A stretch of 6,063 nt of DNA from Thermoflexus hugenholtzii JAD2 (GTDB taxonomy: Bacteria > Chloroflexota > Dehalococcoidia > SHYB01): the NCBI GenBank assembly GCA_945861815.1, contig CAMAVV010000105.1:1-6063 (forward strand), written 5' to 3'. Positions 1 to 6,061 of this stretch are shown piece after piece. How positions within the stretch are numbered: the first letter of the stretch is position 1; every line of letters starts with the position of its first letter. The notes beneath the pieces are model-generated. The model was given only the letters and a program-made list of their open reading frames with translations. It made no database searches and was not told where the DNA came from. Position numbers and translations under genes: made by a program.

Positions 1-1
1 G

Positions 2-550
2 GTCAACATCATCAAAGTGGACCCCGCCACGAACAAGTTCGTGGGACGCAGCCTGGACGACACCGTCCTTTACGACCCCTGGTCCTGCATCATGCACCAC
101 ATGGGGTTCGCCCGGAAGCACAATCTCTGGGTCTCCCATGACATCTTCGAGCCGGGGATGGTGCGCCACAGCATCGTCATGTCGAAGATGGGCCTCTACC
201 ATCGCCCCTTTCTCCTTAAGTTCTTCATGGCCGAGAACCATCCCTTCGGCTTTCCTCCCGAGCCTCGCTACCTGGAGGTCTTTGCCGGGATGATTCCCAA
301 GGGCATGGACTGCGAATGGCTCTTCCTCCCCTTCGGCGTCAACTACAAGTCGGCGCTTGCCTGCTGGAAGTGGGCCATTGCCAACGGCGGCCACGTGCGC
401 GTCGGCCTGGGCGATAACCCCGGCGGCGATGGCTACCTGCCCACCAACGCCGAGCGCATCCGCGAGATCGCCGGCCTCGCGCGCAGCATGGGCCGCGAAG
501 TCGCCACCGTCGCCGACGTCCGCGCCCGCTTCGCCCCCATCAAAAAGTAG
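2..550 (+). CDS. BKACE-family (DUF849) beta-keto-acid cleavage enzyme, C-terminal part
   Basis: The frame is open from the window edge to TAG at 548-550, giving about 182 residues. The family is usually about 270-310 residues, so the N-terminal third is outside the window, including the His-x-His metal site. The GTG at 17 is internal, not the true start. Family members are TIM-barrel metalloenzymes that condense a beta-keto acid with acetyl-CoA and split it into a CoA ester and acetoacetate; 3-keto-5-aminohexanoate cleavage enzyme (Kce) of lysine fermentation is the prototype. Counting from the GTG, recognisable segments are HDIFEPGMVRHSIV (41-54, the usual E-x-F-D-x-GM region), GGHVRVGLGDN (124-134) and the closing TNAERIREIAGLARSMGREV (143-162). 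Arg128 and Asp133 match conserved active-site residues, but the Zn-ligand Glu between them is Gly132. The next gene starts 3 nt downstream. Family assignment is firm; the substrate is unknown. Confidence 0.88.
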   Translation, partial: VNIIKVDPATNKFVGRSLDDTVLYDPWSCIMHHMGFARKHNLWVSHDIFEPGMVRHSIVMSKMGLYHRPFLLKFFMAENHPFGFPPEPRYLEVFAGMIPKGMDCEWLFLPFGVNYKSALACWKWAIANGGHVRVGLGDNPGGDGYLPTNAERIREIAGLARSMGREVATVADVRARFAPIKK

Positions 551-553
551 CCT

Positions 554-994
554 ATGCCTGCTAAAGAAATCCCACTGCCGCCTGACGTGCTGGAGTTCGT
601 CCGCAACAACCCCCGGACGTTTCTCTTGTCGCGGCGCAAAGATGGATCGCCAACGGGCCACCCCATGCTCTGCCTCATCGGCGATGGGCATATCCAGTTC
701 AGCACCTACCGCAAAAGCGCCAAAGTCCTGAACTTCCAGCGCGACTCAACGACCGCCTGCCTCGTCACCGCCAAGCACGATGCCCCGGCCTTCAAGGCAG
801 CCCTCGTGCGCGGCCACGCGCGGATACGCGAAGGTGCGGAGCTTCCAACGCGAGAAACGCCTGAAACCTCAAGCTGGGTCTCCCAAGGCGTCTCAGGCCG
901 CTCCAAAGAGCGCCTCGCCAGTGGCAAGCGCATCATCGTAGAGATCGTCCCCAGCGAGGCCGCCCCGCTGGCAGATGTGAGGAAGAGGCGCTGA
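554..994 (+). CDS. PPOX-class FMN/F420-binding split-barrel protein (first of tandem pair)
   Basis: A 146-residue protein resembling the pyridoxamine 5'-phosphate oxidase-like split-barrel superfamily. These are small homodimeric cytosolic proteins that bind FMN or F420, or sometimes haem. Visible pattern: strand FLLSRRKDGSPTGHPMLCLI (23-42), strand HIQFSTYRKSAKVLNFQRD (46-64), where the S-T-x-[RK]-x-x-K-x-x-N stretch normally holds cofactor phosphate, then VTAKHDA and strand ALVRGHARI (83-91). The C-terminus (122-132) forms a last strand, IIVEIVP. It starts with ATG 3 nt after the BKACE stop; no strong Shine-Dalgarno is visible, which fits translational coupling. Its TGA overlaps the next ATG by 1 nt. 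Members are oxidoreductases, including F420-dependent reductases, or cofactor binders. The sequence does not tell me the substrate or whether FMN or F420 is used. Confidence 0.85.
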   Translation: MPAKEIPLPPDVLEFVRNNPRTFLLSRRKDGSPTGHPMLCLIGDGHIQFSTYRKSAKVLNFQRDSTTACLVTAKHDAPAFKAALVRGHARIREGAELPTRETPETSSWVSQGVSGRSKERLASGKRIIVEIVPSEAAPLADVRKRR

Positions 995-1419
995 TGCCAA
1001 GGGAAAGCATCGCCCTCACCCGTGACGAACTACTGGCCTTTGCCCAAGGTGAGCGCTGGTGCATCGTCGGCGCGAACGATGAGGACGGCGGCCTCTGGGC
1101 CGATGCTGTGGCCTGCTGCGTCTCCGATGGGACCTTCTACTTTCGCGTGCCCCGCGAGACGCGCACCTTTGCCAACATCCTCAAAGACGATCGTGTCTGC
1201 TGCATCTTGGAGCGCGCGCCAACCTACTACGAGATCAAGGGTGCGACAATCCACGGGCGTGCATCCATCGTCATCAACGGCATGCTCGTCGGCTCTCTCA
1301 TCCCGCTGTTGGAGCGCGGTGGCGACCCTGTTGCTCCTGGCTCGCGGGGCAGCATCTACTCTTTGTCCCTGACCGATGTCGTCAGCTTCGACTTTTCGAA
1401 GATCAAGGCAAAGGTCTAG
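994..1419 (+). CDS. PPOX-class FMN/F420-binding split-barrel protein (second of tandem pair)
   Basis: A 141-residue protein of the same PPOX-like split-barrel superfamily but clearly diverged from its neighbour. The core reads WCIVGANDEDGGLWADAVAC (22-41), DGTFYFRVPRETRTFANILK (45-64; first split-barrel sheet and cofactor-phosphate loop), DDRVCCILER (65-74), then EIKGATIHGRASIV (80-93), the K-G-x-x-x-x-G-R-A strand typical of the family. Vicinal cysteine pairs sit at 41-42 and 69-70. The ATG overlaps the upstream TGA (TGATG at 992-996). It is preceded by a good Shine-Dalgarno (GGAAGAGG, 981-988, 5 nt spacing), so this start is well supported. It is the last gene of the BKACE-PPOX-PPOX operon and faces the convergent gcvPB. 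The exact reaction is unknown; the two paralogs might form a heterodimer, which is only inference. Confidence 0.82.
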   Translation: MPRESIALTRDELLAFAQGERWCIVGANDEDGGLWADAVACCVSDGTFYFRVPRETRTFANILKDDRVCCILERAPTYYEIKGATIHGRASIVINGMLVGSLIPLLERGGDPVAPGSRGSIYSLSLTDVVSFDFSKIKAKV

Positions 1420-1505
1420 TCGCCAGCCTTTGTATGGAAAGTGTTACCCATGTGCCCGGTGAGCGCCGAGGTCTTCCCATCTTCGTAAGCTCGCCCTCGC
1501 GCCCT

Positions 1506-1640
1506 CTTATGGAAGAGTCCCTGGAAGAAACCAAGGAGAGAGGGTCTCTTCCACCCTCCTGTCCTTCCTTATCCCTCTCCCAGAGGCCAGTAGCATTGGC
1601 CCCGGCCGGGAGAGGGATTTAGGGAGAGGTCTCCCATAAG
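1506..1640. repeat. Nested palindromic intergenic element (135 bp), REP/MITE-like candidate
   Basis: The outer ends are an imperfect 11-nt inverted pair: CTTATGGAAGA (1506-1516) against TCTCCCATAAG (1630-1640), 10 of 11 matching and 7 perfect at the tips. Inside are TCCCT (1518-1522) with AGGGA (1621-1625), then the perfect 11-nt pair at 1571-1581/1608-1618. Competing local pairs also exist: GGAAGAG (1511-1517) with CTCTTCC (1546-1552), AGAGA/TCTCT (1537-1541/1545-1549), and GGGAG-AGGT-CTCCC (1622-1635). The CCCTCTCCC...GGGAGAGGG core resembles intergenic repeats seen in many unrelated GC-rich bacteria, as I recall them. There is no obvious target-site duplication and no coding capacity. The outer boundary is inferred from the repeat tips only. 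Confidence 0.5.
1571..1618. terminator. Long hairpin between convergent operons, possible bidirectional terminator
   Basis: ATCCCTCTCCC (1571-1581) and GGGAGAGGGAT (1608-1618) are perfect reverse complements. A nested GGCCA/TGGCC stem (1585-1589/1597-1601) has a 7-nt loop. The stem lies 152 nt past the plus-strand operon stop and 37 nt past the gcvPB stop, so it could end transcripts from both sides. Only three T follow on the plus strand and no T-tract follows on the minus strand. It is therefore not a textbook intrinsic terminator and may be primarily a repeat. Confidence 0.45.
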
Positions 1641-1654
1641 GCAAAGCCGCCTGC

Positions 1655-3103
1655 CTAGACAGCCTTCCGCCATCGCAGGTCCGGCTGTCGTGCTGCGCGC
1701 GCCTCATCTAAGCGTCCGACTGGCGAGTTATGCGGCGCATCGTGCAGCACCTGCGGCGATGTCCTCACCTCGTCGGCGATCTTCTCCATCGCCTCGATGA
1801 ACGAGTCCAGCGTCTCCTTCGTCTCCGTCTCCGTCGGCTCCACCATCAGCGCCTCTTCCACCACAAGGGGGAAGTACATCGTTGGCGGGTGGTAGCCGTA
1901 ATCGATAAGCCGCTTTGCCACATCGAGTGACCGCACGCCGTGCTTCTTGAAGTGTGTCGGGGAGAAAACGACCTCATGCATGCAGTGCCGCTGGTAGGCC
2001 AGTCCGAATGTCTTCTTTAACTTGGCCTGGATATAGTTGGCGTGGAGCACCGCATTTCCGCTTACCTCGCGCAGGCCCGCCGCGCCCAGCATCCGCACAT
2101 AGCAGTAGGCACGCACCAGGTTGCCGAAGTTCCCATGAAACGTTGAGATGCGTCCAAAGCTCTTGTCCGGCGTCTCAAGCTGGTAGCGGCCGTTGCGGAA
2201 GGTGACGACAGGCGTCGCGCAGAAAGAGGCAAGCTCCCTGCTGACGCTGATTGCCCCGGAGCCGGGGCCGCCGCCGCCGTGGGGTGTGGTAAACGTCTTG
2301 TGCAGGTTCATGTGCACAACGTCAAAGCCAAGCTGCCCCATTTTCACCCGGCCTAGAAGGGCGTTAAGGTTCGCGCCGTCGCCGTACACATAGCCGCCTG
2401 CCGCGTGCACTATCCGGCATATCTCGACGATGTTCCTATCGAAGAGTCCTAGCGTGCTGGGCAGCGTAATCATCAGCGCAACGACGTCTCCGCCTGCCAG
2501 CGCCTCTCGCAGCTTCCCCAGGTCCATATTGCCATCGCCATCCGCCGGCACAGAGGCCACCTGGAAGCCGCACATCGCCGCCGTGGCCGGGTTTGTGCCA
2601 TGCGCCGAATCAGGGATGATGACTGTCTTGCGGTGGCCTTGCCCCCTGGCGATCTGTGCCGCCCGGATCACGTGCATCCCGGCATACTCGCCGTGCGCCC
2701 CCGCGACGGGTGGCAGGCTGCACCGGTGCAGGCCCGCGATCTCCGCAAGCGCCTGTTGAAGCTCGTGCATCAGCTGAAGCGCCCCCTGCGAAAGGTCGCC
2801 CTCCAGCAGCGGGTGGATATTCGCGAAACCCGGCAGAGACGCGGCATCCTCATGCAGCTTCGGGTTGTACTTCATCGTGCACGAGCCGAGGGGATAGAAG
2901 CCCGTATCCACGCCATAGTTAAGTTGGCTCAGGTGTGTGAAGTACCGGACGATCTCCGGCTCGCTCACCTCCGGCATCGGCAGGTTGTCCCGCAGGTGCC
3001 GCGCGTTAGGCAGCGCCGATTCCGGCACGTCGCACAGGGGAAGCGTCGTGCCTCTGCGTCCTGGCTGGCTCCGGTCCATCAGAAGGCGTCGTTTATCTTC
3101 CAT
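1655..3103 (-). CDS. gcvPB: Glycine dehydrogenase (decarboxylating) subunit 2, P-protein beta subunit
   Basis: A 482-residue PLP-dependent subunit of the split P-protein (EC 1.4.4.2); the Thermus-type subunit is about 475. With GcvPA it decarboxylates glycine and passes the aminomethyl group to lipoyl-GcvH in the cytosol. Landmarks: YPLGSCTMKYNP (70-81), PPVAGAHGEYAGM (131-143), IIPDSAHGTNPATAAMCGF (162-180), GDGANLNALLG (241-251), and the PLP site HMNLHKTFTTPHGGGGPGSG (264-283), where Lys269 should carry the cofactor. The family C-terminus APHNSPVGRLDEARAARQPD is at 456-475, so the protein is complete. ATG 3103 overlaps the gcvPA end by 11 nt and has GAGAGG 6 nt upstream. ATG at codon 9 (3079) is a possible alternative, also before any conserved residue. 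It is the last gene of the gcv operon. One variation: TLPST (213-217) where relatives usually read TNP-[NS]-T. Confidence 0.97.
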   Translation of the reverse strand: MEDKRRLLMDRSQPGRRGTTLPLCDVPESALPNARHLRDNLPMPEVSEPEIVRYFTHLSQLNYGVDTGFYPLGSCTMKYNPKLHEDAASLPGFANIHPLLEGDLSQGALQLMHELQQALAEIAGLHRCSLPPVAGAHGEYAGMHVIRAAQIARGQGHRKTVIIPDSAHGTNPATAAMCGFQVASVPADGDGNMDLGKLREALAGGDVVALMITLPSTLGLFDRNIVEICRIVHAAGGYVYGDGANLNALLGRVKMGQLGFDVVHMNLHKTFTTPHGGGGPGSGAISVSRELASFCATPVVTFRNGRYQLETPDKSFGRISTFHGNFGNLVRAYCYVRMLGAAGLREVSGNAVLHANYIQAKLKKTFGLAYQRHCMHEVVFSPTHFKKHGVRSLDVAKRLIDYGYHPPTMYFPLVVEEALMVEPTETETKETLDSFIEAMEKIADEVRTSPQVLHDAPHNSPVGRLDEARAARQPDLRWRKAV

Positions 3104-4409
3104 GCGCCGCCTCTCGCAATCCTTCCACGAGAGAATCGATCTCGCCCTTCGTGTTCACCTCTGTGACGCAGACCAGCATGCTGTTCGGCGCGCGCCCACT
3201 GCTGATATCAAGCCCTCCGACGATCTTTCGGGCGCGAAGCGATTTGTTGATTTCTGAAGGCGATACGGGGCACCGCACCACAAACTCCTTGAAGAAGACG
3301 CCCCCGGAAGCGACGGCATAGCCAGGTATCTGTGCTATCTGCGAAGCCGCGTAGTGCGCCTTGTGGTAGCACAGCTCTGCCACGCGCCGCATCCCCCATT
3401 TGCCAAGGGCCGCCATGTAGACCGCGTTCGCGATGGCGATAAGCGTTTCGCTCGTGCAGATATTGGAGGTGGCGCGCTCCCGGCGGATATGCTGCTCCCG
3501 CGTCTGAAGCGTCAGCACGTAGCCCGTCGTTCCCTTCCCGTCCACCGTCTTCCCCACGATGCGCCCCGGCATCTGCCGCAGGTGCGCTGATTTGCAGGTG
3601 AAGATACCCACATATGGCCCGCCAAAGCTCATCGGCACGCCTAAGGACTGCCCTTCGGCAACGGCGATGTCCGCGCCGTAATCGCCTGGCGGCCGCAGGA
3701 GCCCCATCGCGATGGGATCTGTGGAGACAACGAAAAGCGAGCCTTCGCCATGCGTCGCCTTAGCCAGCCGCTCCATCTCCTCGATCTGCCCATGGAAGTT
3801 GGGGCTTTGCACCATGAGGCAGGCGACCTCTGGCCCGCCGCGCGCCGTCTCCGCCTCCACGATCTCCACGCTGATGCCTTGCGGCACAGCATAGGTTCGC
3901 AGCACTTCGATATATCGAGGCGACACGGTGGAGAGCGCCCGCACAGCGCTTCGCTTCGTCAGGCGGCACGCCATCAGCGCCGCCTCCGCGAAGGCCGTCG
4001 CGCCGTCGTACATGCCCAGGTTCGCGACTTCCATATTCAACAGTTGGCAGCAGAGCGACTGGAACTCGTAGGAGGCTTGCAGCACGCCCTGGCTTATCTC
4101 AGGCTGATAGGGCGTGTAGGCCGTGAGGAATTCGCTGCGCTTCACCAGGTTCCAGACAACGCTGGGAATGAAGTGCCTGTACGACCCGGCCCCCAGGAAA
4201 TACGCCCACTCATCGCCGTTGGCGTTCTTGGCCGCCTTACGCTGGAGCTCGCGCTTCAGCTCAAGTTCTGAGAGCGGGGCGGGTAGGTTCAGGGCCGGGT
4301 CGCGGAACTCCTTTGGGATGTCCGCGAACAAATCATCTACGCTCTTCACGCCGATGGCGCCGAGCATCGCCTGGCGGTCGCTCTCCGTCGTTGGAAGGTA
4401 GGGAATCAC
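3093..4409 (-). CDS. gcvPA: Glycine dehydrogenase (decarboxylating) subunit 1, P-protein alpha subunit
   Basis: A 438-residue alpha subunit of the two-chain P-protein, matching the family's usual 440-450 length. It pairs with GcvPB to form the active heterotetramer; the PLP lysine is on the beta chain. Landmarks: the N-terminus YLPTTESDRQAMLGAIGV (4-21), FLGAGSYRHFIPSVV (71-85), YTPYQPEISQGVLQASYEFQ (98-117), LGMYDGATAFAEA (131-143), EGQSLGVPMSFGGPYVG (252-268), MPGRIVGKT (280-288) and RATSNICTSETLIAI (312-326). The start is GTG at 4409-4407, chosen because the family normally begins a few residues before Y-[IL]-P-x-T. It follows the gcvH stop by only 9 nt with no clear Shine-Dalgarno, so translational coupling is likely. 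Its TAA (3095-3093) lies inside the gcvPB start region. Confidence 0.97.
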   Translation of the reverse strand: MIPYLPTTESDRQAMLGAIGVKSVDDLFADIPKEFRDPALNLPAPLSELELKRELQRKAAKNANGDEWAYFLGAGSYRHFIPSVVWNLVKRSEFLTAYTPYQPEISQGVLQASYEFQSLCCQLLNMEVANLGMYDGATAFAEAALMACRLTKRSAVRALSTVSPRYIEVLRTYAVPQGISVEIVEAETARGGPEVACLMVQSPNFHGQIEEMERLAKATHGEGSLFVVSTDPIAMGLLRPPGDYGADIAVAEGQSLGVPMSFGGPYVGIFTCKSAHLRQMPGRIVGKTVDGKGTTGYVLTLQTREQHIRRERATSNICTSETLIAIANAVYMAALGKWGMRRVAELCYHKAHYAASQIAQIPGYAVASGGVFFKEFVVRCPVSPSEINKSLRARKIVGGLDISSGRAPNSMLVCVTEVNTKGEIDSLVEGLREAAHGR

Positions 4410-4418
4410 GGCGCGTTG

Positions 4419-4805
4419 TTACGCCGTCTCTTGAAGAAGCAGGTCGTATGCCTGCGAGTCCATCAGATTGTTCAGTTCAACCTTGTCCCTGAGCTTGACC
4501 TTCAGCATCCATCCCTTGCCGTAGGGATCTGTGTTCACCAGTTCCGGCGTCTCTTTCAGGCCCGCATTGACCGCAGCGATCTCACCGCTCACCGGGGCAA
4601 AGAGGTCGGAGACGGCCTTCACCGACTCGATCTCCCCGAACTTCTTGAACTGTATCAGCGCCTTCCCCTTCTCAGGTAGATCGACATACACCACATCGCC
4701 AAGCTGCTCTTGGGCGTAGTGCGTGATGCCGATGGTGGCCGTCCCGTCTTTTTCCATCCGCACCCACTCGTGCTCTTTCGAGTATCGAAGCTCTTTTGGG
4801 TTCAT
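4419..4805 (-). CDS. gcvH: Glycine cleavage system H protein, lipoyl carrier
   Basis: A 128-residue lipoyl-domain protein, the standard length for GcvH. It is the mobile carrier that accepts the aminomethyl group from P-protein, offers it to T-protein, and is reoxidised by dihydrolipoyl dehydrogenase. Visible: LRYSKEHEWVRMEKDGTATI (6-25), GITHYAQEQLGDVVYVDLPE (26-45), and the lipoylation site FGEIESVKAVSDLFAPVSGE (56-75) with Lys63 as the modified residue. The tail NTDPYGKGWMLKVKL (91-105) is also conserved. ATG at 4805 has AAGGA about 6 nt upstream (near 4811-4815), a good ribosome site. The gap to the gcvT stop is 17 nt and to the gcvPA start 9 nt. No lipoate ligase or lipoyl synthase gene is visible nearby, so lipoylation enzymes must be elsewhere. 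Confidence 0.98.
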   Translation of the reverse strand: MNPKELRYSKEHEWVRMEKDGTATIGITHYAQEQLGDVVYVDLPEKGKALIQFKKFGEIESVKAVSDLFAPVSGEIAAVNAGLKETPELVNTDPYGKGWMLKVKLRDKVELNNLMDSQAYDLLLQETA

Positions 4806-4822
4806 GGCTTCCTTGTCACTTG

Positions 4823-5914
4823 CTAAATTTGCCGTCTATAGAAAGGCAAAGGCACGACTTCCACGCCGACGCTCGTCCCGCGCACGTCCACGGATAGCCG
4901 CGTGCCTACTGCGCTAAGCGATGTTGGCACATAGCCCATGCCGATGTTCATCCCAAGCGTCGGCGAGAAGGAGCCGCTTGTCATCTCGCCAACCTGCGTG
5001 CCATCGTGCAAGATCGCGTGCCCATGCCTCGGTGCAACGCCGCGTTCTAGTGCGCGAAAGCCCGCAAGCCGTCGTGACGGCCCCTTTTGTCGCATGCCTT
5101 CGAACGCTCCTGCTCCGATGTAGCCGCCCTCCGCTCGCACGAATCGCTCCAGCCCCGCCTCGATGGGATTCGTCTCCAGGCTGATGTCGTTCCCGTGTAG
5201 CGGCAGGCCCGCCTCCAGGCGAAGCGTATCCCGCGCGCCAAGTCCGCAGGGCGTCGCCCCTGCACTCAGCAGCGCATCCCACAGCTCCATTCCGGCAGCC
5301 CCCGGTACGACGATTTCGACTCCGTCTTCGCCCGTGTACCCGGTGCGCGTCACCAGGGCTATCACGCCTCCCCACTCAACCCGGACGCCGCCGAAGCGCT
5401 TCAGCGACTTTATGGAAGGGCCGAAAATGTTGGACACGCGCTCGATAGCCTGCGGCCCCTGGGCGGCGACCATCACTGAGTCCTTCGTGTCGTCGACGAT
5501 GTGCAGTTCTCTCGAGTTCGGGCGGTGGATTTCTAGCCAGTCCACGACAGCCGTGCGATTCGATGCATTGCAAACCAGAGTCCACGTCTCGTCGTTTTCC
5601 CGCAGCACAACCACGTCATCGATGATTCCGCCCGTCTCGTCGCAGATAAGCCCATACCGCGCGCGCCAGGTCGGAAGGCCAAGGACATCGGAGGTTATGA
5701 CTGAATCGAGAAGGGTGCCGGCCCCATCGCCGAATATGGAGATGCGCCCCATATGCGAGACATCGAAGATGCCCCAAGCCGTGCGCACCGCGCGATGCTC
5801 CGCGATGATGCCCGCATACTGAACAGGCATCTCCCAGCCTGCGAAAGGCACCATTTTCGCCCGCAAACGCAGATGTGCTTCCAGGAGTGGCGTTCTTGAT
5901 AGGACGGCGGGCAT
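4823..5914 (-). CDS. gcvT: Glycine cleavage system T protein (aminomethyltransferase)
   Basis: Transfers the methylene group from aminomethyl-lipoyl H-protein to tetrahydrofolate, releasing ammonia (EC 2.1.2.10). From ATG 5914 the protein is 363 residues, typical for the family. Landmarks in that numbering: RTPLLEAHLRL (7-17), MVPFAGWEMPVQYAGIIAEH (21-40), FDVSHMG (50-56), GGIIDDVVV (95-103; the Asp pair includes the conserved folate-site Asp), RTGYTGEDGVEI (190-201), GLGARDTLRLEAGLPLHGND (224-243) and TSGSFSPTLGMNIGMGYV (312-329). The frame stays open to an upstream ATG at 5971. The extra 19 residues (Arg/Phe/Ala-rich) precede the conserved RTPL start and overlap a promoter-like element, so I prefer the internal ATG. 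That ATG lacks a clear Shine-Dalgarno. First gene of the gcv operon. Confidence 0.95.
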   Translation of the reverse strand: MPAVLSRTPLLEAHLRLRAKMVPFAGWEMPVQYAGIIAEHRAVRTAWGIFDVSHMGRISIFGDGAGTLLDSVITSDVLGLPTWRARYGLICDETGGIIDDVVVLRENDETWTLVCNASNRTAVVDWLEIHRPNSRELHIVDDTKDSVMVAAQGPQAIERVSNIFGPSIKSLKRFGGVRVEWGGVIALVTRTGYTGEDGVEIVVPGAAGMELWDALLSAGATPCGLGARDTLRLEAGLPLHGNDISLETNPIEAGLERFVRAEGGYIGAGAFEGMRQKGPSRRLAGFRALERGVAPRHGHAILHDGTQVGEMTSGSFSPTLGMNIGMGYVPTSLSAVGTRLSVDVRGTSVGVEVVPLPFYRRQI

Positions 5915-5961
5915 AGTCACGTGCTGCTGTGCTCTAAAACGACGGATTCGACTGGCTGCGA

Positions 5962-5970
5962 AGTATACCA
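5962..5970 (-). promoter_or_regulatory. Extended -10 promoter for the gcvT-gcvH-gcvPA-gcvPB operon (predicted)
   Basis: On the minus strand the sequence reads TGG-TATACT, an extended -10 (TGn) with five of six TATAAT bases. There is no good -35 at 17 bp; TTGATT (5987-5982) is only 14 bp away, so the TGn would have to compensate. The expected transcription start is near 5956, giving a leader of about 40 nt before ATG 5914. A weaker second candidate is TGAACA (6029-6024), 17 bp, then TATGAA (6006-6001), with four matches in each box. Confidence 0.45.
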
Positions 5971-6001
5971 TAGCCTCTTGAAATCAAGGTGTGAGCCTTA
6001 T

Positions 6002-6061
6002 TCATAATTCCTCGCGGCGAGCCTGTTCATCGATACTTCTCCATGTCTGCTGAAAGGCCGC
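6002..6061 (-). CDS. Possible C-terminal end of an upstream minus-strand gene
   Basis: One minus-strand frame is open from the window edge to TGA at 6004-6002. It encodes 19 residues, AAFQQTWRSIDEQARREEL, charged and plausibly helical as protein C-termini often are. Nineteen open codons are expected by chance quite often, and a second minus-strand frame is also open to a TAA in the same stretch. No family can be named. The alternative is that the edge holds only intergenic DNA or the start of a divergent plus-strand gene (ATG at 6043, without a ribosome site). Confidence 0.2.
   Translation of the reverse strand, partial: AAFQQTWRSIDEQARREEL

Larger units (their letters stand above)
1420..1654. 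other. Convergent intergenic region without credible gene
   Basis: This stretch separates two operons that run toward each other. The first 85 nt show nothing I can name. The rest (1506-1640) is rich in inverted repeats, listed separately. The only ORF of note (1434-1622, plus, 62 codons) has low-complexity Ser/Pro/Leu composition dictated by CCCTCTCCC-like DNA, has no ribosome site, and resembles no family, so I do not call it a gene. Confidence 0.7.

Noticed and set aside
17..19. GTG as the true start of the BKACE gene
   Set aside because: The frame stays open to the window edge, and the protein would lack the family's N-terminal third with the metal-binding motif. The gene is simply cut by the window.
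433..705. Minus-strand ORF across the BKACE/PPOX junction
   Set aside because: It is antisense to two supported genes and its translation resembles no protein family.
1434..1622. 62-codon plus-strand ORF in the intergenic region
   Set aside because: Its composition follows the CT/GA-rich inverted repeats. There is no ribosome binding site and no recognisable family, and it spans the hairpin element.
2600..3166. 188-codon plus-strand ORF opposite gcvPB and the end of gcvPA
   Set aside because: The Arg/His/Gln-rich translation mirrors the conserved gcvPB coding strand, with no domain and no start signal.
3750..4271. 173-codon plus-strand ORF opposite gcvPA
   Set aside because: Same reasoning: a shadow of a conserved gene, rich in Arg, His and Leu.
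5163..5822. 219-codon plus-strand ORF antisense to gcvT
   Set aside because: It lies entirely opposite a well-conserved gene. The Ser/Pro/Arg-rich translation is typical of a shadow frame in GC-rich DNA.
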